This document shows, in pieces, positions 7,590 to 15,250 of a DNA stretch of 64,000 nucleotides. The first letter of the stretch is position 1; every line of letters starts with the position of its first letter. A model generated the notes under the pieces. That model was not told the DNA's origin. It did not search any database and saw nothing but the letters and a program-made list of their open reading frames with translations. Where the stretch lies: the NCBI RefSeq assembly GCF_024124545.1, contig NZ_JAMXSF010000005.1, positions 248,001 through 312,000 of the forward strand, given 5' to 3'. The position numbers were made by a program, and so were the translations under genes. This DNA comes from Pseudoalteromonas sp. XMcav2-N (GTDB lineage: Bacteria; Pseudomonadota; Gammaproteobacteria; Enterobacterales; Alteromonadaceae).

Positions 7590-8303
7590 CATCTCTGTGC
7601 ATCGGGTTCAAGGTAACAACCATTTTTCTAACACAGGCAATTAGGGAAACTTTTTTACCGACCTGTCGAAACCAGGTATTTCTATAGCCAACATCGGTCA
7701 CGATGAGTGGAATACATTTATCAGGCAGGCTCTCTATGGAAGGGTAATGGCAAGTTCATCAAGGACTAACTGGTGGGACTTAGGTGAGTTGTATTGAGCA
7801 AATGTGAAGGTGCGCTCATACACTATCATTGAGTGTCCCTGAATGCTGACGGAAGCACGCAAAGTCATCAACCGCAGTTGTCCGCGCACATCGGTCCAGT
7901 CGACCAGCAAGATAGGCATAGGATTTCCGCAACACGTCAGGCATGCATGAAAGCGGTAAATAGCAAGTCGGTCGTTATGCATCAGTGTTGCCAAGCAGTC
8001 GGTCCATAAGTTTAATGTTGTGCTTGGCAGCGACAGGGCCCTTCATATTTCGACCCTGTTTACCAATGGAAAGCCAGTAAGTGAGAGTTGATTGCTATCG
8101 ATCAAAGTCTCTGTTGCCTGCACTAATGAATCAAGGCGCCGGGCATAAATTGGGAGCAGTTTTTTCTGAGCATATTGTGTAGGATAGTGATATCACGCTT
8201 GGTGTTGCTATCGCTTTGGTTTTTGGCGAAATAAATTAGATCAAACAATACCGTGCGTGCCCATCGCATTGATTTTAATTATGATTATCTGGGGATTCCT
8301 CAG
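7590..8303 (-). mobile_element. IS4-family remnant, copy 2 (longest)
   Basis: On the minus strand, from the terminus at 8303 (CTGAGGAATCCCCAGATAAT), the sequence encodes pieces of an IS4-family transposase: MKGPVAAKHNIKL, a frameshift, LAIYRFHACLTC, PILLVDWTDVRGQLRLMTLRASVSIQG, TFAQYNSPKSHQLVLDELA, another frameshift, then ...CIPLIVTDVGYRNTWFRQVG. About half of a full element is present; the right end is missing. The terminus is followed after 8 bases by TTTAGGT in ATGGCGGCTTTAGGT, which looks like a one-base variant of an attC right core. Confidence 0.82.
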
Positions 8304-8339
8304 ATGGCGGCTTTAGGTATCTTTAGGGAAATAAATAAA

Positions 8340-8918
8340 ATGATTCGAGTAATTTTAGCTTTAACTATGCTTACTCTTTCAGGGTGCGCATCACTTCCTG
8401 AAAACTATTCACAATTAACAACTGAGCAGTTCTTGCAAGGTGTTGCAAACAATAACAAACCTAAAATAATCCCTGCAAAATACATCAAAGGATCTGAAGC
8501 TAGTTTGTCTATGATCGGAGCAAGCTACAATGTTGTTGGTAGTTATGGTTCTGGTATTGTACTCGACGGTATTCGAGAAACAGCGAAACTTTGTTCTGAT
8601 AAAGGTTTAGTTGTTAAAAATCCTAGTGTTATTAACAGCCGTAAAGTTTTGACTTGCGGTACAAACGATCTGAAAGTTTTAGCTATACATTACGTAAGCC
8701 GAGAAAACGCTGGATATGATACAGGTCATACATATGCTTACTTTGATCATCTAGCTTTATTTGATATTGATAAAAAATTATCTGAAAAAGATATAGAATG
8801 GATTGCTAACCAATACATTTCTTTTGAAAATCAAACTGTTGATTTTGAGCATGCGCATAATCACCAAAAATTAGACTCAAAAGAGTTTAGTAATTTCATA
8901 TCCTTATACATTAATTAA
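8340..8918 (+). CDS. Lipoprotein, unknown function
   Basis: ATG 8340 begins MIRVILALTMLTLSGCAS, a lipobox (LSGC) signal, giving 192 residues; the longer frame from 8253 would start inside the IS4 remnant. The mature part contains LTTEQFLQGVANNNK near the start, alternating beta-like segments and a His-rich end (FEHAHNHQK). No family recognised. It follows an attC-like half and is followed by a good attC, so it is a cassette gene. Confidence 0.62.
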   Translation: MIRVILALTMLTLSGCASLPENYSQLTTEQFLQGVANNNKPKIIPAKYIKGSEASLSMIGASYNVVGSYGSGIVLDGIRETAKLCSDKGLVVKNPSVINSRKVLTCGTNDLKVLAIHYVSRENAGYDTGHTYAYFDHLALFDIDKKLSEKDIEWIANQYISFENQTVDFEHAHNHQKLDSKEFSNFISLYIN

Positions 8919-8931
8919 TATCGAGGATACC

Positions 8932-9015
8932 TAACAAAGCAATCAAGCACGTACTAAAAAAAGCTTGGCTTGGTTCGTGCAACACCAATTTTAGCCGCTT
9001 TTTGGGGCGTTAAAT
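8932..9015 (+). other. attC recombination site (84 bases)
   Basis: CTAACAAAGC at the left and GGGGCGTTAAAT at the right, with inner AAGCTTGGCT / AATTTTAGCCGCTT arms related to the other sites. The right core GTTAAAT is at 9009-9015, 15 bases before the next ATG. Pairing is less complete than in the 5010 and 5820 sites. Confidence 0.75.
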
Positions 9016-9029
9016 GTATGAGCTAGTCG

Positions 9030-9410
9030 ATGAGATTTATACTAATTATTGTCTTTATTCTGCCTGCCTGTGCGTGGGCAGCTGTTTGTGATAGGGCCAA
9101 GCTCTCTTATCTACTTGAAACTGCAGCGGCGCAAGAAAATATCTATGCCGTCCAGTTTGCGCTAGATCTCGGAGCTAACCCAAACGGTGTAACCGAACCA
9201 ATATCTATTAAATGCTTTTCCGGTATGCCAACGGCATCACCGGTAATGCATGCGGCTTCTCACGAAGATACAGCTATATTAAAGTTATTATTGCAAAGCG
9301 GTGCTTCACCCAATACAGGTTGCTGCAATACATCAGCCCTACAAATAGCAAAAGAAAACAAAATCCCAGAAGCAGCCAAGTTACTTAAGCAATATGGCGC
9401 CAAACACTAA
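9030..9410 (+). CDS. Secreted ankyrin-repeat protein
   Basis: 126 residues with a signal peptide (MRFILIIVFILPACAWA) followed by two to three ankyrin-like repeats: YAVQFALDLGANPNGV, SPVMHAASHEDTAILKLLLQSGASPNT and SALQIAKENKIPEAAKLLKQYGA. Four cysteines (C20-region CDRAK, KCFS, GCCN) could form disulfides in the periplasm. Likely protein-protein interaction; partner unknown. A second, broken ankyrin cassette lies at 29108. No intact attC follows. Confidence 0.68.
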   Translation: MRFILIIVFILPACAWAAVCDRAKLSYLLETAAAQENIYAVQFALDLGANPNGVTEPISIKCFSGMPTASPVMHAASHEDTAILKLLLQSGASPNTGCCNTSALQIAKENKIPEAAKLLKQYGAKH

Positions 9411-9727
9411 TGTATTTCATAAGGCCAGCTAACGGTGTTAAACATTTCTCATTTAGAACAACTAAATAGTAAAATTTTTGCCTCGCCTATATGGACATAG
9501 GTGCCTCAGCGATGGCAGGACGCGTGAGCGGTGTTATCGACGATGTTTTCTCGCCTCAAAATAGAGCACTTAATGAAAATACGTAGACACCCAGCCATAT
9601 TTGTTCTATCGACGGGTGTCGTTTTAGCTTCTCGAATGGTTCCGCTTCGCCTCACATTTTAGTAAACTACACTATTGCTGCTCAATGTGGCGTCAAGTAA
9701 TAAGCTCATTAGATTCTCAAGAGAAAT
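9411..9727. repeat. Non-coding stretch with GACACCC...GGGTGTC hairpin
   Basis: The only clear structure is an inverted repeat, GACACCC 9586-9592 with GGGTGTC 9614-9620, followed by a T-rich stretch, so it could act as a REP element or terminator. Its left part repeats 6226-6244. A 31-codon open frame from 9491 is too short to call. A weak attC-like remnant (AAGGCCAGCTAACGGTGTTAAAC) follows the ankyrin gene. Confidence 0.4.
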
Positions 9728-10315
9728 ATGATGGAATTCATACAGAAGAAAAAATCAAATAAACATACATTTACACTACACGATGATTACTTTAATTTTG
9801 CATATGAAGATAAGTCAGGCTCAGGTGATACTGACATGAATTACGCCGACTTTCCGCAGAAATCATCGTTTCAAATAGAGCAAAATGATTGGCTTCGAAA
9901 TGTGGGCTATCTTTGGATAGCGCTTGGGATTTTCCAACTTGGCTACGCTGTTTACAATGGCGCGCCATTGAATGGCAAAGGTTTTTGGGTGCTGGTTGGT
10001 TCGGCATGCGTTCTCTGGGCCTATTTTTCCAAGGTTAAATACTCGGTTTTTCGTGCCGAAAGAGGAAATGTTTTTGTCATTCAAGATAAAAACCATGACC
10101 AGATAATTGATGAGCTAAATAAAAGAAGAAACTCTCAGCTTTTGCAATGGTATGGTGAAGTGAACCCAGAAAACGAATTGGAAAACGAAATTCAAAAGTT
10201 TAAATGGCTCGCAGAGCAGGGAGTAATTACTAATGAAGAGGCCGAGTATAAAATTGCACAGGCTGAGCTTATAAAAAAGGATGATTTTGAATTACCCGGG
10301 GAGCGCCTGAACTAA
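9728..10315 (+). CDS. Membrane protein with SHOCT-like tail
   Basis: 195 residues (194 if ATG 9731 is used, which has better AAGAG spacing). Two hydrophobic segments near residues 60-78 and 85-100 are preceded by a polar N-terminal domain and followed by a cytoplasmic region ending in IQKFKWLAEQGVITNEEAEYKIAQ, the short L-x-x-G-x-I-T-x-E-E-F/A pattern typical of SHOCT oligomerisation motifs. Function unknown. Confidence 0.58.
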   Translation: MMEFIQKKKSNKHTFTLHDDYFNFAYEDKSGSGDTDMNYADFPQKSSFQIEQNDWLRNVGYLWIALGIFQLGYAVYNGAPLNGKGFWVLVGSACVLWAYFSKVKYSVFRAERGNVFVIQDKNHDQIIDELNKRRNSQLLQWYGEVNPENELENEIQKFKWLAEQGVITNEEAEYKIAQAELIKKDDFELPGERLN

Positions 10316-10429
10316 TGCCTAATAAAGAGTGACTTGAGTAGCCCCATTTTGTATTACGGTTTTTTCAGTACTCAGTATAAAAAGCAAGCGTGCGCATCTA
10401 CTTTTAACTTCATTATGGTCAAAGTGGAT

Positions 10430-10591
10430 ATGAAGAAATACCTTCAAATTATAATGATGATTGTCGTCTCATTTTGTACCGGTGTTTATTATGAAAATAT
10501 ACGTCTTGTCGGCGAGCAAGATACAACAATCGCAGTAATGGTTTCTGCATTGGTTATCGATAATTCTCCATGGTTAATATTATTGGTTTGA
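10430..10591 (+). CDS. Possible small hydrophobic peptide
   Basis: ATG 10430 gives 53 residues (MKKYLQIIMMIVVSFCTGV...) with a signal- or TM-like N-terminus; in-frame starts also exist at 10334 and 10415. There is no good ribosome-binding site and no known relative that I recognise. It may be a real small membrane protein or chance. Confidence 0.28.
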   Translation: MKKYLQIIMMIVVSFCTGVYYENIRLVGEQDTTIAVMVSALVIDNSPWLILLV

Positions 10592-10926
10592 TTTTTTGGT
10601 GAACTGATTGCGTTGTATGGCCGCGTAGTTCATGCCTGAATTCAGTGTCATTATTTTCAAGGGTTAAGATGACTATAAACTGGCGCTTAGGCAAGGGGTA
10701 TTATAGGAGAAGGTGCCTGTTTGGGCTATAAAATGCGTTAGATAAACCGTTCTTTTGAGCAAAGTACCTAGAGGGAAATCGGGTATCATTGAACGTTAAA
10801 AAGACAGCTCGACGGGCATTTTCCCAATCGAGTTATTTAAGAGGGTGCAAGGTGCTTGGCTTCCGCTCTTCATTGCTAGTTTCAGCCAAGCATATATCGC
10901 CATAGAGTATGGTGTCAGGAGTAATA
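10592..10926 (+). other. Gap with a degenerate attC (10826-10919)
   Basis: 10826-10919 contains GAGTTATTTAAGAGGGTGC, GGTGCTTGGCTTCCGCTC and TTTCAGCCAAGCATATATCGCC, which follows the 5820 attC nearly base for base but with a damaged right core (GTGTCAG instead of GCGTTAG) and left core. It probably belonged to the cassette upstream and no longer recombines. The rest of the gap (10592-10825) shows no gene. Confidence 0.6.
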
Positions 10927-11496
10927 ATGAGTAGTAATCCCCCGTCAGGTAGTTCAATAAAAATTGATAGGTCAAATGGGCATCAGCATATCTTCGTACC
11001 ACACAGTAAAGCTGGCATAATGAGATATTTTGTCGGTTTGTTTCTCGTATTTTGGATGGGCGGTTGGTTCATAGGGTTTACCAGTGCTCTATCGCAAATA
11101 ACATCTGGAGAAGGGGGAGCTTTCCTAATGCTGTGGTTAGGAGGCTGGTCTTTAGGCGGCTTTTTCGCGGGATATATGATTTTCAGGGTATTTCAAAAAA
11201 GTATTCCCGAACAACTGGTACTCAATCGCCCATCGTTATCGTATGACACAGGAGTGCCTCCGTTCAAATTTGATTTTGGTATACGCAGTCAAAAAGACTA
11301 CTGGAAGTCTTTGTTTCCTAGCCGAAAGCAGGTTGAGTTTACACCGGTTGAGCTAAAAACAATGGCGCTGCGAGAAACGGACAGTGGCAACCGGCTTACC
11401 ATAGATAAAGGTGCGGAACGAGTGGAAATAGCAATGGGCGCCACTGAAATTGAACGAGAATGGTTGTACGACTACTTACAAAGAAACTACGGCTAA
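10927..11496 (+). CDS. Two-TM membrane protein, unknown function
   Basis: ATG 10927 has AGGAG six bases upstream (the frame is open from 10909). The 189 residues have a polar start, two glycine/tryptophan-rich membrane segments (YFVGLFLVFWMGGWFIGF and LWLGGWSLGGFFAGYMIF) and a soluble C-terminal half with DSGNRLTIDKGAERVEIA. I recognise the general layout of small proteins with a PH-like or DUF-type C-terminus but no specific family. Confidence 0.6.
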   Translation: MSSNPPSGSSIKIDRSNGHQHIFVPHSKAGIMRYFVGLFLVFWMGGWFIGFTSALSQITSGEGGAFLMLWLGGWSLGGFFAGYMIFRVFQKSIPEQLVLNRPSLSYDTGVPPFKFDFGIRSQKDYWKSLFPSRKQVEFTPVELKTMALRETDSGNRLTIDKGAERVEIAMGATEIEREWLYDYLQRNYG

Positions 11497-11751
11497 ATCA
11501 AATTATCTCTGAACCTAGGTGTTTGGGCTGCAGTCTTGTGGCCGCTGCTAAGTCGTTAGCAAATGCGGCAAAAAGATATTCAAGCGCTTAAGCACAAGCG
11601 GTATCTCTACCTGAGCATAAATGATTACAAGGCAAGTGACTAGGTGGTAGGCCAGTTTCAATTAGGTATGGCGATGGTTACATTGCATCTATAGTTGGCG
11701 CGTATTTTGATACAAGCATGGTTTACCAGGGACCATATAAAGGAAATTACC

Positions 11752-12225
11752 ATGTTGATGTATAAATCCGCCGCTTCAGGCCATTTGCCTGCTCAGAGCA
11801 ATGTAGAAAAAGGAAATAAATTGCCGGAAAGCGGCAATAATGATTCAGGCTTTAGTCAGCAGCTTGCTTTAGAGATGCCGATGTACCAGACATCTGATAT
11901 TAGCTTGCAGTATCAACGAAAAGAGTTACAAACAACAATACGGAACGAGGGCTTCCTGGGGGAAATGCAGGAGGCCATGTTAATGCAGCGATTGGGTGTT
12001 GATATTGAAAAAATAAAGCAGCTGAAAGAAAAGCTTGAAGAACTTGAAGATCTTTTTGAGTCAGGTGGAATATCTGAAAAAGAATTTAACCAGAAAGCCT
12101 CAAAGATAGAAGAAATGATTGCAGAGGAATACCAAAAAGGACAAGAGCGGGCACAAGACCACGAGCAAAGTGGGGGCATCCAGGTTACGAAGCTTAAAAA
12201 GGATGCATCCAAAGATATCGAGTAA
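11752..12225 (+). CDS. Coiled-coil protein, unknown function
   Basis: ATG 11752 is preceded by AGGAA; the frame is open from 11695. The 157 residues have a low-complexity polar N-terminus and a strong coiled coil from about residue 75 (IEKIKQLKEKLEELEDLFESGGISEKEF), the second part resembling a SHOCT-like hairpin (SGGISEKEFNQKASKIEEM). No signal peptide. Function unknown. Confidence 0.5.
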   Translation: MLMYKSAASGHLPAQSNVEKGNKLPESGNNDSGFSQQLALEMPMYQTSDISLQYQRKELQTTIRNEGFLGEMQEAMLMQRLGVDIEKIKQLKEKLEELEDLFESGGISEKEFNQKASKIEEMIAEEYQKGQERAQDHEQSGGIQVTKLKKDASKDIE

Positions 12226-12532
12226 GGTGCGATTAACAACCCATATAATCGATACGAATTCAGACTATTCCAGCCATTAAAAATTCCCAAGCACCTGATG
12301 ATGTATATCTATATTGCAAAAATAGGCTTTATTATACTAATAGAACGGCCTGAAACCGCGCGGCTCGAGCAGAAAAACGAACAAGGGCCAAAGGAACTAC
12401 TTGCGAGGATAGCAGGTCATCGTTCTGCTATCCAATAAATAACATGGCGATTTACAGGCATTAATAATTGGGTATTTCTATAGAAGGGGTGTAATTTATT
12501 TATCCTGGGTAGTTTTAGGGTAATCTAAAATT
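12226..12532. other. Intergenic gap with inverted repeat 12407-12433
   Basis: A perfect 9-base stem GGATAGCAG / CTGCTATCC (12407-12433) is followed by an A/T stretch without a T run, so it is a weak terminator candidate. An attC-like GATTAACAACCC follows the preceding gene but has no matching right arm. No gene seen. Confidence 0.4.
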
Positions 12533-12646
12533 ATGGTTGTTTGTGTATTTCTTGTAGTTGTAATGCTTGCCTTTTTTGGGTTTAATGCTTGCGATTATAA
12601 TTTGACAGGTGCCTGTAATGTCGCACCTTTATGTAGTGAGAAGTAA
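12533..12646 (+). CDS. Possible 37-residue lipoprotein-like peptide
   Basis: ATG 12533 encodes MVVCVFLVVVMLAFFGFNAC then a short Cys-containing tail (CNVAPLCSEK), with stop TAA at 12644-12646, two bases before the next gene's ATG. The tight spacing suggests translational coupling. It is too short for certainty and no strong ribosome-binding site precedes it. Confidence 0.35.
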   Translation: MVVCVFLVVVMLAFFGFNACDYNLTGACNVAPLCSEK

Positions 12647-12648
12647 AG

Positions 12649-13188
12649 ATGTTTAGAACTATGGTTGTTGTTTGTTCTCTTTTTCTGTCTGGTTGTGCGC
12701 AGCTGGCATATGATGCTAAAAAGCCTTTGCCCGAAGGACATGGCTTAGCTTTAGCCCGTTTTAGTACCTCTGGCGATATTGGTAATGCTCAATTCATTAC
12801 CCGAAATACACAAAAAATGCTAGACAACTACAGCTTCGTTCTAAAAGACACCCGGGAAAAGTTGATTGTTCTGCCATTGCCAGTGGGGACGCACGAAATT
12901 GACCAGGTGTTATATATGCAAGGATCCAAATTAGTTGACCCTGACTTAAACTGCCTTGGCACTTTTGATATAGCAGAAAATAGCCTCACCTATATCGGGG
13001 ATATCCATTTTCATGTGAATGACTACGATAACTATATTTTATTTTCATCGCATTCATGGAGAGTGCTGGTTAAAGAAAACTTCGAGCAAGCGCTTGAGGA
13101 GATAAAAACACGGCATCCGGAAATTGATACTAAATTTGCCATCAAAAGCGACGTGGTTGGCCCATTTTCATGTGAACAAGGTGAATAA
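12649..13188 (+). CDS. Lipoprotein, unknown function
   Basis: 179 residues beginning MFRTMVVVCSLFLSGCAQ, a lipobox signal at LSGC. The rest is beta-rich, with GTHEIDQVLY (typical of surface or DUF-type beta domains) and a Cys pair. GAGAAG serves as ribosome-binding site. A strong terminator at 13246 closes the unit. Function unknown. Confidence 0.65.
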   Translation: MFRTMVVVCSLFLSGCAQLAYDAKKPLPEGHGLALARFSTSGDIGNAQFITRNTQKMLDNYSFVLKDTREKLIVLPLPVGTHEIDQVLYMQGSKLVDPDLNCLGTFDIAENSLTYIGDIHFHVNDYDNYILFSSHSWRVLVKENFEQALEEIKTRHPEIDTKFAIKSDVVGPFSCEQGE

Positions 13189-13245
13189 AGTGCGTTTACT
13201 GCGCTGCTGATTTGCCTTTTCAGGCTTTTATCAAAAACACCTATA

Positions 13246-13290
13246 CAGGAAGTATTCTGTCTGGTCTAAGCCCGATACTTCCTGATTTTT
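13246..13290 (+). terminator. Rho-independent terminator
   Basis: Stem CAGGAAGTAT (13246-13255) pairs perfectly with ATACTTCCTG (13275-13284), followed by ATTTTT. It ends the lipoprotein transcript before the MipA-RND cluster. Confidence 0.8.
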
Positions 13291-13446
13291 CTCTTTTAAT
13301 GCCCTGTGTGTTCCGTGTACCCCTAATCTCCATTTTCAAAAAATTACCACCATGTAAGTTTCAAGAAAGTTTGTTCCTTTAAGTTTTATTCAACCCAGGA
13401 CAAAAGCGTTGTCCGATACAGTAAATTTGATTAACGGAGCATGGTA

Positions 13447-14190
13447 ATGAATAAAACAGTTTCTTTGATTTCTCTGGCATTAATGAGTTTTTCAACCCTG
13501 GCTGATGATAAGGAGCAAGGCGCTCAATGGGGAATTGGTGCCGCGGTTGTATCTCAGGATCAGGGCTACACCGATGTTGGCAATGAGACCATTTTAGTGC
13601 CCGCTCTGGCCATACAATATGGCAACTTTTCATTACTGGGGCCACGTGGCAGCTATAAAGTCTGGCAGCAGGAAAATATAGAGTTCTCAGTGGTGGGGCA
13701 GCTGAGACTGGACGGCTACGAGGAAGCCGACGGTGATATTTTCCTGGGGATGGAAGACAGGGATATGAGCTTTGATTTTGGCTTTGAAGGGGAGTTTGAT
13801 ACAGAGTTTGGCGAGTTCGGTTTTTCCTTTATGCATGATGTTACCAGCACCCACAAAGGCTATGAAGCAAGTGTCAGCTATGGTGTGCCATTTACGCTTG
13901 GTGACGGGCGGATAACGCCTTATGTCTCTGCAAGTTACCTGAGTGAGGATCTGGTTGATTATTACTATGGTGTATTACCAACAGAGCAGCGTGCCGGGCG
14001 CAACGCTTATACAGGTGACGCAACCATGAATCTTGAAGTGGGTGTCTCCAGTGATTGGTTTTTTGGTCGTAACCATATGATAAAAGCCGATCTGAGTTAC
14101 ACCGCTTATGGCAGCGAAATAAAAGATTCTCCGCTTATCGAGCAATCCGGCGCTGTGCAGTTATTGTTGGGGTATGTGTATGTCTTCTAA
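13447..14190 (+). CDS. MipA/OmpV family outer-membrane protein
   Basis: Start ATG 13447 fits GGAG better than the in-frame ATG at 13441. The 247 residues carry a signal peptide (MNKTVSLISLALMSFSTLA) and an antiparallel beta-barrel pattern ending in a C-terminal aromatic residue (LLGYVYVF). Motifs such as WGIGAAVVSQDQGY, LVPALAIQYGNFSLLGP and ITPYVSASYLS are typical of MipA/OmpV. It overlaps the RND adaptor gene, and a two-component system follows, an arrangement known for metal- or antimicrobial-peptide-responsive clusters. Confidence 0.85.
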   Translation: MNKTVSLISLALMSFSTLADDKEQGAQWGIGAAVVSQDQGYTDVGNETILVPALAIQYGNFSLLGPRGSYKVWQQENIEFSVVGQLRLDGYEEADGDIFLGMEDRDMSFDFGFEGEFDTEFGEFGFSFMHDVTSTHKGYEASVSYGVPFTLGDGRITPYVSASYLSEDLVDYYYGVLPTEQRAGRNAYTGDATMNLEVGVSSDWFFGRNHMIKADLSYTAYGSEIKDSPLIEQSGAVQLLLGYVYVF

Positions 14191-15247
14191 AGCGCTTATC
14201 CTTTTGAGTCTGGTCGCCATGCTGGGCTGCCAGGATCAGCAACGAGAAGTCAATACAGAGGCACAAACAAACCATGCCAGGGTGACTCAGTTTGCCACTG
14301 CGATGCCAGAGCGGGTAATCGAAGTGCCACAGAAAGTGTTTTTTGGCCAGATAGAAGGGGCCGAAGACACCCAGCTGGCCGCGTTAAAATCGGGGAGGGT
14401 TGAAAAGCTCTGGGTACGTGCCGGGCAATTTGTGACGCGTGGTACGGTACTGATGGAGCTCTATGATCCTGTTGCATATGCTCAGCTTGAACAAGCGCGG
14501 GCAGAGCTTCAGCGCACACAGGCAGAGCTGACCAACAGTCAGGCTGAATTCGAGCGCGCCGAGGCACTGGTTAAACTCAATTTGCAAACCCAGTCGCAGC
14601 TAGATCAACGCCGACGTAATCTGGATATGGCTTATCAGCAAGTGAATAAAGCACAGGCCGAGGTAAATGCCGCTCGCAATCAGCTTGCTGAGCTTACTAT
14701 CAGCGCCCCGTTCGACGGGGTAGTGAGTGATCTGCTGGTAAGGCGCAAGGAGTTTGCTGAGGCTGGCCAGACGGTGCTGAACTTTCAGGCTGCATCCGCT
14801 TTACATGCCCGTTTTGCGATACCTGAAGAAGTAGCACTGACAATCAATGAGCAGGAGTATGTGGAGGTTTTTGTGCCGGCGCTGAGCGAGTCGGTAACAG
14901 GCCTGATAGTGGAGCGTACCTTACCGCTGGGGTCACGCGCTCCCTTCTTTTTTTTGAAAGTCCGGCTGGAAGCACACAATCAGACCTGGATGGGCCTGAA
15001 TGCGCAACTAAAAATTCCGCTTTCAGATCAACCTTTGTATCGCCTGCCTGGTGGTGCCTTACACTATGACGATGCCAGTCAGCCCTATGTGGTACTGCAA
15101 TCAGAGCCTGAACAGCGCCGTTATGTTCAGGTAATAACTGGGCGTGCCCACCATATTCTTGTCAGCAGCCCTGAGCCACTTGAATCGCCCGCACTGATAT
15201 TTGCTGATAGCCGCATGTTGCTGAGCCACTCGTTTAATAAGGAGTAA
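14180..15247 (+). CDS. RND efflux periplasmic adaptor (membrane fusion protein), lipoprotein
   Basis: ATG 14180 (another ATG at 14174) encodes a lipoprotein signal, MSSKALILLSLVAMLGC. Domain order: barrel-sandwich half with VEKLWVRAGQFVTRGTVLM, a long alpha-helical hairpin (~residues 95-165, YAQLEQARAELQRTQAEL), the return half ISAPFDGVVSDLLVRRKEF, then beta-barrel. It joins the pump below to an outer-membrane channel; no TolC-like gene is in this cluster. It overlaps the MipA gene end by 11 bases and the pump follows after three. Confidence 0.88.
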   Translation: MSSKALILLSLVAMLGCQDQQREVNTEAQTNHARVTQFATAMPERVIEVPQKVFFGQIEGAEDTQLAALKSGRVEKLWVRAGQFVTRGTVLMELYDPVAYAQLEQARAELQRTQAELTNSQAEFERAEALVKLNLQTQSQLDQRRRNLDMAYQQVNKAQAEVNAARNQLAELTISAPFDGVVSDLLVRRKEFAEAGQTVLNFQAASALHARFAIPEEVALTINEQEYVEVFVPALSESVTGLIVERTLPLGSRAPFFFLKVRLEAHNQTWMGLNAQLKIPLSDQPLYRLPGGALHYDDASQPYVVLQSEPEQRRYVQVITGRAHHILVSSPEPLESPALIFADSRMLLSHSFNKE

Positions 15248-15250
15248 GTT

